Shown here in pieces: positions 8,945-19,511 of a stretch of DNA of 52,896 bases; the first letter of the stretch is position 1, and every line of letters starts with the position of its first letter. This DNA comes from Fredinandcohnia humi (GTDB taxonomy: Bacteria > Bacillota > Bacilli > Bacillales > Bacillaceae_L). The stretch spans positions 1,027-53,922 of the forward strand of contig NZ_LMBW01000018.1 in NCBI RefSeq assembly GCF_001439915.1. Reading direction: 5' to 3'. The notes beneath the pieces are model-generated. The model was not told where the DNA came from, ran no database searches, and saw only the letters and a program-made list of their open reading frames with translations. The translations under genes and the position numbers were made by a program.

Positions 8945-9682
8945 TTAAAAGCCCCCAATAAATGTCTGTTGCAGATTCTCAGCTTGCTTCATGATCCTCT
9001 CTATATCATCTGCAAAAATCGTCTGCATCGCAACAACAAAAGTATTCATCGCAACATGTGCAAAAACTGGTACAATAATTCGTTTTGTTTGTACATATAG
9101 AAATGCAAAGGTAAAGCCCATTGCCGTATAAATGAGGATATGAGTGAAATCCATATGCACTACAGCAAAAATTAACGAACTAATTAAACCTGAGATGAAA
9201 AAGTTGAATTTTTTATATAAAGATCCAAAGATAATTTGGCGGAAAATAATCTCTTCAAGAATTGGACCAATTATTGAAACAACAATTATAAGCAATGGTA
9301 AAGATTTCACCAAGGTCATGATTTCTTGGGTGTTTTCAGAACCGGGCTCAATACCAAGCAGATGAATTTCAATATTTGCCGCAACCAACTGGGCTGTCAT
9401 GGCCATAAATATACCTGCAATCGCCCATCCAATTGCCTCACCTTTCGAGGAACGTCGCAGGTTCTGATGTCTTTCCTTAATATCTTGTCTTAATAAAAAC
9501 AATACAACCGGGAGTGCGACTACAAAACTAATAATCGTCCAAAGAGCAATAATATTATTTTTAGCAGTGGCTGGATCTAGGTCTATCCCAACACCGAAAT
9601 ACAATAGAAGCGGGATACCTAAAACACCAGAAAACTGCATGATGATATACGTTAAAATGACATACCAATATCGAGCGTTCAT
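8945..9682 (-). CDS. ydiL: CPBP family intramembrane metalloprotease YdiL
   Basis: Membrane protease of the CAAX-processing and bacteriocin-processing (Abi) family. The motifs are complete: ILEEIIFRQIIFG (EExxxR), FAVVHMDFTH (FxxxH) and FAHVAMN (HxxxN), within several membrane helices. I chose ATG 9682 (245 aa, as in B. subtilis YdiL) because AAGGAGAG lies 8 nt upstream; the frame opens at 9736 with only a weak site. Substrate unknown. Divergent from groESL. Confidence 0.88.
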   Translation of the reverse strand: MNARYWYVILTYIIMQFSGVLGIPLLLYFGVGIDLDPATAKNNIIALWTIISFVVALPVVLFLLRQDIKERHQNLRRSSKGEAIGWAIAGIFMAMTAQLVAANIEIHLLGIEPGSENTQEIMTLVKSLPLLIIVVSIIGPILEEIIFRQIIFGSLYKKFNFFISGLISSLIFAVVHMDFTHILIYTAMGFTFAFLYVQTKRIIVPVFAHVAMNTFVVAMQTIFADDIERIMKQAENLQQTFIGGF

Positions 9683-9900
9683 GAAACTCTCCTTTTTGTA
9701 GGTGGGATATTTATCCTGTTTTAGACTTTTGTCCATCCTTTGTATTGTAACATATTTTCGTACCTACCCATTAGTATAATGCAAATCCAAATTTTCATTG
9801 AAAGAAATTAAAATCGCGGATTATTTATCCTGTTTGAAACATAGGATAGGTAGGTGGACAAATACCGGAATCTTTTTTTCCAATTTTTATATCAAATAAC

Positions 9901-9929
9901 TTGCAAAATAAGGAGAAATTATTTAATAT
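9901..9929 (+). promoter_or_regulatory. Probable sigma-A promoter of groESL
   Basis: TTGCAA (9901-9906), a 17-nt spacer and TAATAT (9924-9929). It lies directly upstream of the CIRCE operator, as expected for an HrcA-controlled groE operon. Confidence 0.6.
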
Positions 9930-9939
9930 TATAATTGTG

Positions 9940-9966
9940 TTAGCACTCGGGTTGTTTGAGTGCTAA
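9940..9966 (+). promoter_or_regulatory. CIRCE operator (HrcA binding site)
   Basis: TTAGCACTC (9940-9948), a 9-nt spacer and GAGTGCTAA (9958-9966): a perfect match to the CIRCE consensus. It implies heat-inducible control of groESL by HrcA. Confidence 0.98.
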
Positions 9967-10013
9967 TAAGAAGACAAAACTAATATTTAAATTATTTGAG
10001 GAGGTCGTTTCAC

Positions 10014-10298
10014 TTGTTAAAGCCATTAGGTGATCGCGTTGTTATTGAACTAGTTGAATCAGAGGAAAAAACTGCAAGCGGAATTGTATTACCAGATTCT
10101 GCAAAGGAAAAGCCTCAAGAAGGTAAAGTAGTTGCTGCAGGTACGGGTCGTGTGTTAGACAGTGGTGAAAGAGTAGCTTTAGAGGTTGCGGTTGGTGATC
10201 GCATTATCTTCTCAAAATATGCTGGTACTGAAGTAAAACACGAAGGTACTGAATACTTAATTTTACGTGAAAGCGACATTTTAGCTGTTATCGGTTAA
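10014..10298 (+). CDS. groES: Co-chaperonin GroES
   Basis: Forms the heptameric lid of the GroEL folding chamber. The start is TTG 10014 (94 aa, MLKPLGDRV), 9 nt after GAGGAGG at 9998-10004. An upstream in-frame TTG at 9996 overlaps that site and would add six residues foreign to the family. The mobile loop [10 protein letters not shown] (about 20-29) is present. groEL follows after 58 nt. Confidence 0.97.
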   Translation: MLKPLGDRVVIELVESEEKTASGIVLPDSAKEKPQEGKVVAAGTGRVLDSGERVALEVAVGDRIIFSKYAGTEVKHEGTEYLILRESDILAVIG

Positions 10299-10356
10299 TA
10301 GAAAGCAGCATTTTATATCATAGAATACATTAATCTTTTTTGAGGAGGGCTTATAA

Positions 10357-11982
<1,626 letters not shown>

Positions 11983-12000
11983 GGCTTTTAAGCCATACAT

Positions 12001-12037
12001 TTGAGAAATAGTAATTACTATTTTTCGCTCAATTTTT
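12001..12037 (+). terminator. groEL terminator 1
   Basis: An outer TTGAG / CTCAA stem encloses the self-complementary AAATAGTAATTACTATTT, followed by TTTTT. Confidence 0.7.
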
Positions 12038-12085
12038 ACTTCATTCTGAGAAGTAGTCATGGAATAAACTTATATCAATATCAAT

Positions 12086-12120
12086 AACCACTTCCTATAA
12101 AAATTAGGGAGTGGTTTTTT
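12086..12120 (+). terminator. groEL terminator 2
   Basis: AACCACTTCCTA pairs with TTAGGGAGTGGTT (G-U allowed), followed by a T tract. Repeated with slight changes at 19166-19200. Confidence 0.8.
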
Positions 12121-12420
12121 GTGTTGTTAAAATTTGCGTATCAAGATTTTTTGGGTGACCAACGTTTCAAGAACACAACCAAACAGAATGTCTCTAAGCC
12201 TAATACAGCAAGTGTCGAGGCCAATGCTTGGATATTATGTAAAGGTTGCTATATTGCTAAAGGGACAAAGATTATTATTGAAGATATAAAAGAAGTCCCA
12301 AGCCAGATTTTAGGACCAATGCTTTTAAAGCAATATGCCAATCGAATTGAAGAAGGTTTCTTTAAAAAAGTAACAATTACTATTGGTTTTTGCTGTTTTC
12401 ATGTTGTATGTTCCTCCTGA
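12121..12420 (+). pseudogene. Doubtful 99-codon frame, possibly a gene remnant
   Basis: The frame opens at GTG directly behind the groEL terminator with no ribosome binding site. Its first 20 or so codons lie in the duplicated groEL flank, so the start is not genuine. The middle (WILCKGCYIAKG, then YANRIEEGFFKK) reads like real protein and faintly resembles the DUF4357 pattern, but the family's SPSAAA end is missing. A different frame stays open from about 12430 to 12563. I take this as eroded coding DNA, not a working gene. Confidence 0.3.
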
Positions 12421-12677
12421 AGTTTTATTTTGTTTCGGTCGTTTATCCACCGGCAGAAAGAAACATAACCATTCCATGGATAAAAACAATAGATAAAAAT
12501 TGGAGGGAAAAAGAAATAGGCTCTATGATTAGTAACAGAGACCTAAAAGAAAGCATAATTTGTTAAAGAGAGTACACTTCGTAACTAATGATTTCGTTTA
12601 CACAGAACTGGCATTGACTTTTCCACTCTTTATTCATGTTTAACCAAAATAATTACAATGGGGAGGAAAGAAATAAA

Positions 12678-12947
12678 ATGTTACAAAATGAGCTACAAGG
12701 GTTGGCAATCGACCCTTACCAAGTTGGTCAGTTAGTTCCTCTGGATCATCAAAGCCAGGACCTGCATACGATGAGCAGGCTTTGTGGAGGCTGTGGCTTC
12801 CGATGCGGCGGCTTCCGTTGCGGGGGCTTCCGTTGTGGAGGTTGTGGCTTCCGATGCGGCGGCTGTGGCGGCTGTGGCGGCTGCTTTGGTTTGAGCTGTT
12901 TCGGCTTTGGCTTCGGTTTGAGCTGTTTCGGTTTCGGTTTTATTTAA
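12678..12947 (+). CDS. TOMM precursor peptide, heterocycloanthracin/sonorensin type
   Basis: Ribosomal precursor of a thiazole-containing peptide. ATG 12678 (89 aa) has GGGGAGGAA 9 nt upstream; the frame also opens at 12636 without a site. The 35-residue leader (LQNELQGLAIDPYQVGQLV...) matches the family's EL-x-L-x(3)-YQ pattern. The 54-residue core has 12 Cys and 2 Ser, no Thr, 4 Arg and 11 Phe: a Cys-Gly-Gly series broken by four GFRC steps, then two copies of GLSCFGFGF. Cys and Ser would be cyclised to azolines and oxidised. A TTGACT at 12614 hints at a promoter but the -10 is poor. The modifying enzymes follow 190 bp downstream behind a hairpin. Final product, activity and cleavage site cannot be read from sequence. 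Confidence 0.9.
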   Translation: MLQNELQGLAIDPYQVGQLVPLDHQSQDLHTMSRLCGGCGFRCGGFRCGGFRCGGCGFRCGGCGGCGGCFGLSCFGFGFGLSCFGFGFI

Positions 12948-12971
12948 TTCTTTTGGCAGTTTGAGCTGTTT
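12888..12971 (+). repeat. Tandem 27-bp repeat in the precursor core, with a third partial copy after the stop
   Basis: GGTTTGAGCTGTTTCGG begins at 12888 and again at 12915, giving two 27-nt units that encode Gly-Leu-Ser-Cys-Phe-Gly-Phe-Gly-Phe. TTGAGCTGTTT returns at 12961-12971, beyond the stop codon. This is a substrate for slippage, so the core length may vary between strains. Confidence 0.8.
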
Positions 12972-13019
12972 GGAGCCGGGTAATTTCCTAAAGGAAAAAT
13001 AAATTTTGTAAATCAAAAA

Positions 13020-13055
13020 TGCCCTTGCGTAATTTGTCGCAGGGGCACTTCTTTA
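13020..13055 (+). terminator. Hairpin between precursor and modification genes (terminator or attenuator)
   Basis: A 10-bp stem TGCCCTTGCG / CGCAGGGGCA with one G-U pair and an 8-nt loop is followed by CTTCTTTATT. In RiPP operons such a hairpin lets precursor mRNA exceed enzyme mRNA by partial read-through; that role is inferred. Confidence 0.7.
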
Positions 13056-13133
13056 TTGGTTATCATATTGGACAAAAAGTCGTACATAAACTAATAATGC
13101 ATATTTATATGATTATGAATAAGGAGGGGCTGT

Positions 13134-15095
13134 ATGACAAAACTAGACTCGTCCTCACGTCTGAAGGTCAAAAGGGATACTTTTTTTCTTCCAGATCCAC
13201 ATGGCGGTGTGTATTTTAGAAACAACTTAAGCACCTTACGAATGGAAGGTAATACAATCTATCAGTGGATTGAAAAAATAATTCCCTCGTTCAATGGAGA
13301 GCTTACATTGGGAGAATTAACAGTGGGATTAACTGCCCCTTATCGGGACAGGGTGTACGAAATAGGAGAAATGTTGTACACCAACGGTTTTGTACGGGAT
13401 CTAAGCAAAGAGGCTCCTCATCAATTAAATCGAAACGTTCTAGAAAAGTATGCTACACAAATCGAATTTATAGAGAATTTTATGGAATCTGCTGCGTACC
13501 ATTTTCAAGAATATCGTCAGGCGAAAGTTCTGGCTGTTGGCTCTGGGCCCTTTATGGTTTCATTGGTTTCCGCGTTAATCGAATCAGGTCTGCCCAAAAT
13601 AAATGTTATGGTTACAGATTCCATTCCTACCAATTGGCAGAGGCTAAATGAACTGGTGCAAAAGGCCCGTAAGACTGATTTTGAAGTCGAGATAAAGAAT
13701 GTACCTTTTCATAAAGACGCGGGGAGCAGTTTCTGGAGAGAAGCAATTCAGCCCTATGATTGTATTCTATACGTCTCGCAGGATGGCAATATAAATGAAC
13801 TAAGGGATGTTAATCTGGTTTGCAAACAAGAAAAGAAGGCATTTATGCCATCCGTCTATTTAGAACAGGTGGGGCTATCTGGTCCATTCGATCAAACGGA
13901 TACAGATGGATGCTGGGAGTCCGCTTGGCGCAGAATCCATCACTCAGCACTAAAAAAAGATCAACTGCCTCAATCATTCTCTTCGACAGTGGGATCGATT
14001 CTGGCAAATGTTTCAGTATTCGAATTTTTCAAAAGGGCTACAGGGATTGCAGATTCCAATGAGAGTCATCAAATTTACATGCTTGATCTTGAAACCCTCG
14101 AAGGAGACTGGCTTTACTTCATCCCACATCCATTGGGTACGTCTACACGTGATACTCTAAGACAGGTGGATGATTTTGATTTACGCCTTGAACAGGAAAC
14201 GGACCGAAATGAACAATCGAGTGACCTCTTAGAGTATTTCAGTCGATTAACGTCAGAAGAAATAGGAATTTTCCATACCTGGGAGGAACGAAATTTACCC
14301 CAACTTCCACTTGCACAGTGCTATGTTCAAGCCGTTAACCCCCTTTCAGAGGGACCCGCAGAGCTACTTCCTGAAGTTGTCTGTGCGGGACTAACACATG
14401 AGGAAGCAAAAAAAGAGGCCGGGCTGACGGGCATTGAAATGTATGTTTCACAAATGATAAATTTGCACGGTGTGGGATACAAACATCAGAAGAATAAGGT
14501 AGGTGCGAACATACCTGAGGAATTTATAGGCATCGGTGCTGGAGAAACAATCGCAGAGTCTGTTTGTAGAGGCCTTCAAGTATATTTAGGTGAAGAATTG
14601 AAAAAGAGTAAGGTCGATCAGCAGAGTACGGTTTATGGTATTAAGTTGGGAGCCATAGAAGATAAGAGATGCAGATTTTATTTTAATGCCCTGACTACCT
14701 TAAATGGTGCTCCAACAATTGGTTTCAAAGAGGATGTACTAGGCTTTCCTGTGGCATGGGTAAGGTCGAATGACCGTCTGTACAAAAGTGCAGGTTTAAA
14801 TACAACATTGGCATTACGTAATGCATTGGAACAAGCGCTTTTGGAATCTCAAAACCAAGTGAATTCTACAGTAAAGCAAGAGATGAAGTCAGGGGTTTTT
14901 CTAGAAAAAAACGAAAGCAAACTTGATATCCCATCTTGTGATGAAATTACATCTCGGGAGCTATTACAATCGTCTATTCATGTATTAAACCGGAACCGCA
15001 TGCGGTTAGTAATCTATGACTTTGCCTGTGAGCCTTTTTTAAAGCAAGAGCTGGCAGGGGTGTTTGGAGTTCAGGTTCAAGAGGGGGGATCCTAA
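13134..15095 (+). CDS. hcaF: Leader-binding F-type (ocin-ThiF-like) TOMM maturation protein
   Basis: 653 residues, family of 'putative thiazole-containing bacteriocin maturation protein'. Residues about 9-88 (GGVYFRNNLSTLRMEG ... LYTNGFVRDL) look like a PqqD-type winged-helix recognition element that holds the precursor leader. Residues about 120-330 form a ThiF/E1-like fold (AKVLAVGSGPFMVSLVSALI). The C-terminal 300 residues are family-specific. In the heterocycloanthracin system the F protein is known to present the leader to the fused cyclodehydratase, and the same division is inferred here. AAGGAGGGG precedes the ATG. The stop overlaps the next start (TAATG), so translation is coupled. 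Confidence 0.9.
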   Translation: MTKLDSSSRLKVKRDTFFLPDPHGGVYFRNNLSTLRMEGNTIYQWIEKIIPSFNGELTLGELTVGLTAPYRDRVYEIGEMLYTNGFVRDLSKEAPHQLNRNVLEKYATQIEFIENFMESAAYHFQEYRQAKVLAVGSGPFMVSLVSALIESGLPKINVMVTDSIPTNWQRLNELVQKARKTDFEVEIKNVPFHKDAGSSFWREAIQPYDCILYVSQDGNINELRDVNLVCKQEKKAFMPSVYLEQVGLSGPFDQTDTDGCWESAWRRIHHSALKKDQLPQSFSSTVGSILANVSVFEFFKRATGIADSNESHQIYMLDLETLEGDWLYFIPHPLGTSTRDTLRQVDDFDLRLEQETDRNEQSSDLLEYFSRLTSEEIGIFHTWEERNLPQLPLAQCYVQAVNPLSEGPAELLPEVVCAGLTHEEAKKEAGLTGIEMYVSQMINLHGVGYKHQKNKVGANIPEEFIGIGAGETIAESVCRGLQVYLGEELKKSKVDQQSTVYGIKLGAIEDKRCRFYFNALTTLNGAPTIGFKEDVLGFPVAWVRSNDRLYKSAGLNTTLALRNALEQALLESQNQVNSTVKQEMKSGVFLEKNESKLDIPSCDEITSRELLQSSIHVLNRNRMRLVIYDFACEPFLKQELAGVFGVQVQEGGS

Positions 15096-17035
15096 TGGCT
15101 GCTTATATACTTATAGATGGTGAGGGCCTATTAGCGGAATATGTCTATGATCAATTGTCCCCAAACTATATTGTTAGGCGCCAAAGCATTCTTGAAGAGG
15201 TTCCCGAAAATACAGAATTAGTTCTTGTTCTGCACGATACCTGGAAACCACACGTTCATCAAAAAGCTGAAGAGAGGTTAAGGGCCCTAGGTATTCCATG
15301 GCTTCGAGGTTTCGTTTCGTTTGGTGAGGGAATCATTGGTCCATTTGTACGACCTGATGTACCGGGATGTTCTCAATGTGCTGACATACGACTTATGTTA
15401 GCTGGACCTGATCGCCAAGAAATGTTGGGTCTTCGGATGAAAATGGCAGCAAGAGAAGGTTTACTCCGTGACGCATGGGTATCACGAACCGGACTATCGC
15501 AAATGGCGATCTTGATTAGTAACGAAGTGATGAAGATTCTTCAAGGAGAACAAAGCTGCTTAGGAGAACAGGTGTTCATTACAAATCTGAAAATGTTAAC
15601 GATCTCCAGCCACTTTTTCTTGCCAGATTCGTTGTGCCCTATATGCAGTCTAATACCTAAAGACACATCTGAATTGGCTTACATTAAGTTAGAACCTAGC
15701 CCTAAATTGAATCCTGCTGGTTACCGATGCCGTTCGATGGATGAATTAAAAAACGTGCTAGTCAAAGATTATCTGGATGATCGTACTGGTATCATGAATG
15801 GGAAAATGCAGGATTTCAGGCTGCCGTTCGCTGACGTTTTAGTGAACATGCCGTTGTTTGTCGGGGACGAGGGAGTAGCAGGTAGATCTAATTCTTATGA
15901 AATGAGTGAGCTAACTGCTATTTTAGAGGGTTTGGAGAGATATTGCGGAATCGAACCTCGAGGCAAAAGGAAGGTAATTCGTGATAGCTATCACAATTTG
16001 GCGGATAAAGCATTAAATCCTACAAGGGTAGGTTTGCATGAGGAGGAACAGTATGCAAAGCCACAATTTCCATTTAAACCATTTCATCCTGATCAACCAA
16101 TGAATTGGGTCTGGGGATATTCATTTTTACAAGAACGCCCTATTCTGGTTCCGGAGTTACTGGCCTATTACAGTTTGGGATATGAAGAAGGATTTGTTTA
16201 TGAGACTTCCAACGGCTGTGCATTAGGAGGGAGTTTAGAGGAGGCCATTTTCCATGCCATTATGGAGGTCGTTGAGCGAGACTCATTCTTATTAACCTGG
16301 TATGCACAACTCCCACTTCCTCGCCTTGACCTTAGTTCTGCGAACGATAAAGAATTGCAGTTGATGGTTAGCCGGATTCGTGAAGTCACTGGGTATGACC
16401 TGCTTTTTTACAATGCGACAATGGAACATGAGATTCCGTGCGTTTGGGCAGTGGCAAAAAACAGAAAATCCAAGGGTGCAAACCTCATTTGTGCAGCAGG
16501 AGCTAATCCTGATCCTGTAAAGGCAGTAAAAAGTGCGATTTACGAGCTTGCAGGAATGATGATTAGGCATGACGAAATCTTAGACAAAAATCGGCAGAAA
16601 TATGAAGAAATGTTACAGAATCCGTTCGCTGTACGTACCATGGAGGACCATGGCATGCTTTACGGGCTGAAAGAAGCAGAGGAGAATTTAAGTTTTTTAT
16701 TGGATGAAAATCGTCCTTTACGTACATTTGATGAGGAATTTAAATGTCCGTTGGTGAATGCTGATTTGAAGGATGATGTTGAGGATATTCTAAATAAGTT
16801 TCGAAGGTTAGACCTGGAAGTCATTGTGGTTGACCAAACATCACCTATAACCGAAAGGAACAGCTTATTTTGTGTAAAGGTATTGATTCCTGGAATGCTG
16901 CCAATGACATTTGGGCACCACCTTACACGTATAATAGGTCTTGACCGAGTACTCAACGTACCTGTGAAACTCGGGTTTAAAAAGCAACCGTTAACATATG
17001 AACAGTTAAATCCATATCCCCATCCATTTCCATAA
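15095..17035 (+). CDS. hcaD: Fused TOMM cyclodehydratase: E1-like domain plus YcaO
   Basis: ATP-dependent azoline-forming enzyme that cyclodehydrates core Cys/Ser. 646 residues. The N-terminal about 200 residues form an E1-like half with a four-Cys zinc site (C92/C95 in CSQC and C181/C184 in CPIC). The YcaO domain runs from about 230 to the end, with nucleotide-site motifs SELTAILEGLERY (about 270) and SLEEAIFHAIMEVVERD (about 378-394). The C-terminus PYPHPFP is the proline-rich tail that lines the YcaO active site. The N-terminal part has no recognisable leader-binding winged helix, which explains the need for the preceding F protein. GAGGGGGG lies before the start; sagB follows 24 nt later. 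Confidence 0.93.
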   Translation: MAAYILIDGEGLLAEYVYDQLSPNYIVRRQSILEEVPENTELVLVLHDTWKPHVHQKAEERLRALGIPWLRGFVSFGEGIIGPFVRPDVPGCSQCADIRLMLAGPDRQEMLGLRMKMAAREGLLRDAWVSRTGLSQMAILISNEVMKILQGEQSCLGEQVFITNLKMLTISSHFFLPDSLCPICSLIPKDTSELAYIKLEPSPKLNPAGYRCRSMDELKNVLVKDYLDDRTGIMNGKMQDFRLPFADVLVNMPLFVGDEGVAGRSNSYEMSELTAILEGLERYCGIEPRGKRKVIRDSYHNLADKALNPTRVGLHEEEQYAKPQFPFKPFHPDQPMNWVWGYSFLQERPILVPELLAYYSLGYEEGFVYETSNGCALGGSLEEAIFHAIMEVVERDSFLLTWYAQLPLPRLDLSSANDKELQLMVSRIREVTGYDLLFYNATMEHEIPCVWAVAKNRKSKGANLICAAGANPDPVKAVKSAIYELAGMMIRHDEILDKNRQKYEEMLQNPFAVRTMEDHGMLYGLKEAEENLSFLLDENRPLRTFDEEFKCPLVNADLKDDVEDILNKFRRLDLEVIVVDQTSPITERNSLFCVKVLIPGMLPMTFGHHLTRIIGLDRVLNVPVKLGFKKQPLTYEQLNPYPHPFP

Positions 17036-17059
17036 CTGCAAGAGTAGGAGGGTTTCAGG

Positions 17060-18631
17060 TTGGAACTAGATACATTCCTATACAATCTGCATTTTGACAC
17101 TGATAAACTTCTTACGTCGGATTGGCAACCGGATTGGGAAGACGCACCACTTCCCTATAAACTGTACCGTGGCTTACCAGAGATTCCACTTACCGCAAAT
17201 GTACCGTTAAACTTCAAAGGGAGAGAAGATAATTCAATACCAAGCCTAGAGGAGTTTGGTCATTACTTATGGTATGTATATGGTCTTACTCGATACTCTC
17301 AAGTTCCTTTCATTGAGGGCACCGAGGAAAAACCTACTGTAAGCTACGCCCAGTTGTTTCGCAGATTTGTTCCCTCTGGTGGAGCGTTGTATCCCAATGA
17401 ATTATATGTGTACTTAAAGTTGGAGGATGTACCAGAGGGAGTTTACCACTACGATGTTGCACACCATCGCCTTTTATTGCTACGAGAAGGCAACTACGAT
17501 TCCTATCTATCCAGAAGTCTTGGAAATCGTTATAATCTTTCAGATTGTTTTTGCATTGTTTTTGTATCGACGGTTTTTTGGAAAAATTTTTACAAATACA
17601 ATAATTTCTCTTACAGGTTACAAGGGTTAGATGCAGGCGTGCTAATTGGGCAATCGTTGGAAGTGGCGGATAGGATGGGGTTCTCAACACGGGTATGTTA
17701 CCAATTTCTAGATCGTTCGATCAATCATTTGCTTGGGCTATCTGAACAGGATGAAAGTGTAAATGCTGTGATCCCATTATCTATTTATAATGTTGACCAA
17801 TTTAAAATAGAAAAAAATATTTCTGCAACGGAATTGTCAAGGGAAGTTCCGGTGCTCAAGCATGTAACATATAACCGTTCAAAGAGAGTCATTGATTACC
17901 CAGTACTGAAAGAGATCAATGAAGCATCGATGTTGGAAGCAACACATTCATTTGTGAACATAAAAAAAAATGATCATCTTAAAAATGCATTAGGTACAGA
18001 GTTAATCATACTGCCATTTACGGAGGCAATGTCATACGATTTAGCATCCGTCTGCAGAGAGAGGCATTCTCCTGATATTGATTTTATGATAGGGAAAGTC
18101 AGTCAAACAACAGTATCCACTTTGTTAAATGAGACTTTATCATTTTCATATCAAAAAGACCTTGACAATACCCAGGGGAATCATGATACAGGTTTAAATT
18201 TGTATGGCACTTTTTATAACGTGGAAGGTGTTAAAGATGGTGCTTACGCCTATGACAAAGGTGCACATGCACTTCGGAGAATATCTAAGGGGGATTTCCG
18301 GGAGTATATGCAAAATTGTTTAACAACGCCTATTGTAAATCTGTTTCAAGTTCCACTCTGTCTGCATGTTGTTGGAGACAAGGACCACTACAAAAAGGAA
18401 CTGGGCTATAGAGGATACAGAATTCAACAGATGGAAGCAGGTATACTCGTGCAAAGGCTGCTCTTGACAGCATGTGCCCTAGAGTTGGGGGGACACCCAC
18501 TATTAGGATTCGACTCGAACCAAAGTGATGAACTTTACGGAGTCAATTCGATAGGAAAAACAAGCCTTATCCAAATCCCTGTCGGTCCATATCATCCTCG
18601 CGTCTGGTTAAAAGGAAGTTTGAATAGCTAA
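17060..18631 (+). CDS. SagB family FMN-dependent azoline dehydrogenase
   Basis: Oxidises thiazolines/oxazolines to thiazoles/oxazoles with FMN. 523 residues starting at TTG after AGGAGGG. Two nitroreductase-like halves are visible: the first around RFVPSGGALYPNELYVY ... LQGLDAGVLIGQSLEVADRMGF, the second around LNLYGTFYNVEGVKDGAYAYD ... QQMEAGILVQRLLLTACALEL. Tandem SagB halves are usual in this TOMM class. It is the last recognisable gene of the cluster; no exporter, leader peptidase or immunity gene follows, and I see no clear terminator. Confidence 0.9.
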   Translation: MELDTFLYNLHFDTDKLLTSDWQPDWEDAPLPYKLYRGLPEIPLTANVPLNFKGREDNSIPSLEEFGHYLWYVYGLTRYSQVPFIEGTEEKPTVSYAQLFRRFVPSGGALYPNELYVYLKLEDVPEGVYHYDVAHHRLLLLREGNYDSYLSRSLGNRYNLSDCFCIVFVSTVFWKNFYKYNNFSYRLQGLDAGVLIGQSLEVADRMGFSTRVCYQFLDRSINHLLGLSEQDESVNAVIPLSIYNVDQFKIEKNISATELSREVPVLKHVTYNRSKRVIDYPVLKEINEASMLEATHSFVNIKKNDHLKNALGTELIILPFTEAMSYDLASVCRERHSPDIDFMIGKVSQTTVSTLLNETLSFSYQKDLDNTQGNHDTGLNLYGTFYNVEGVKDGAYAYDKGAHALRRISKGDFREYMQNCLTTPIVNLFQVPLCLHVVGDKDHYKKELGYRGYRIQQMEAGILVQRLLLTACALELGGHPLLGFDSNQSDELYGVNSIGKTSLIQIPVGPYHPRVWLKGSLNS

Positions 18632-19050
18632 GATAGACAGGAGAAATGAGCATTTTGGAATTAAATCAAGTGAATTTGAAGACTTTAAGGATTGGACTGG
18701 TGAAAATAAGGAGATTATCCATTTCCTAGTTCAATTAGGAGCGACTTTTTTAATGTTTTGTTGAATAATAAAGCGTAATAATTGTAAACATTAGATTTTA
18801 AAAAGTATATGAAGGTGAACGTAGCTACATCCATAATGAACTTGATTTCTACAATCAATACACCAGTAGCGTGGAGTGTGTGAACAACTGTTTCAGAATA
18901 TCTGCTTGAAATTGCTAACATTTTGCTAACGCAATCCAATGAAAAAAGGTTAAAACTTGTTAAACATATTACAGTAAGAATTTAACAAAACCCTGATTTT
19001 CCGCACTCTACGTACACAATGTTAAAAATATTACACACTCTCACCTTACG
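18632..19050. other. Non-coding or eroded stretch after sagB
   Basis: Directly after sagB, AGGAGAAATGAGC looks like a start, but the frame closes after 27 codons; another frame reads protein-like for some 37 codons before a stop. On the minus strand 18715-18939 is open, with a vaguely recombinase-like GVLIVEIKFIMDVATF, too weak to call. I see no intact gene here. Confidence 0.5.
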
Positions 19051-19270
19051 GGTGGAATGATGTAAAGCTTCCTTAGCTGAACATCTGAAAAATAGCTTAA
19101 GTTATTTTTCGACCAATTTTACTAAATTGTGAAGTAATCATGTAAAACATATATCAATAACAAAAAACCATTTCCTATAAAAATTAGGAAGTGGTTTTTT
19201 GTGTTGTTATAATTTGAGTACCAAGACAATTCAGATGACAGGTATTTTTAAGAATACGACTAAGACAACT
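19051..19270 (+). repeat. Right copy of the groEL 3' flank
   Basis: Starts with GGTGGAATGATGTAA, the last groEL codons with a 9-bp deletion. Then come a GAAAAATA..TATTTTTC hairpin (19087-19110) and the second terminator AACCATTTCCTA / TTAGGAAGTGGTT with a T tract (19166-19200). Similarity to 11959-12190 continues about 70 bp past the T tract. No groEL sequence is seen upstream of 19051. Confidence 0.8.
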
Positions 19271-19511
19271 ATCAAGAATTTACGAATGGTCTTAGGAAAG
19301 TTTGCAGCTTTTTAACATTCGTTTTTGAAAAAAACAAAATATCCAGACGTCCAATTGTCCTTATATTTGTTATAAATTAGTAGGCATGATATAAGTGTAA
19401 AAGAAGCGTGGAATATATTTTTTGACTGAGCGTATTTCTAAGATGGAAATGAAAAATTAATTATATATACATAAAATTATGTATCAAGAAATGTACAAAG
19501 GAAGTGAATCT

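Noticed and set aside
12732-13016. 94-codon minus-strand frame opposite the precursor core
   Set aside because: Ala/Thr/Glu repeats are the antisense of the Cys-Gly repeats; low complexity and no ribosome binding site.
18715-18939. Minus-strand frame with GVLIVEIKFIMDVATF, reminiscent of a tyrosine recombinase end
   Set aside because: The conserved Arg-His and the spacing between the His-Thr and Gly-Val parts do not fit, and no ribosome binding site or other recombinase motif is present.
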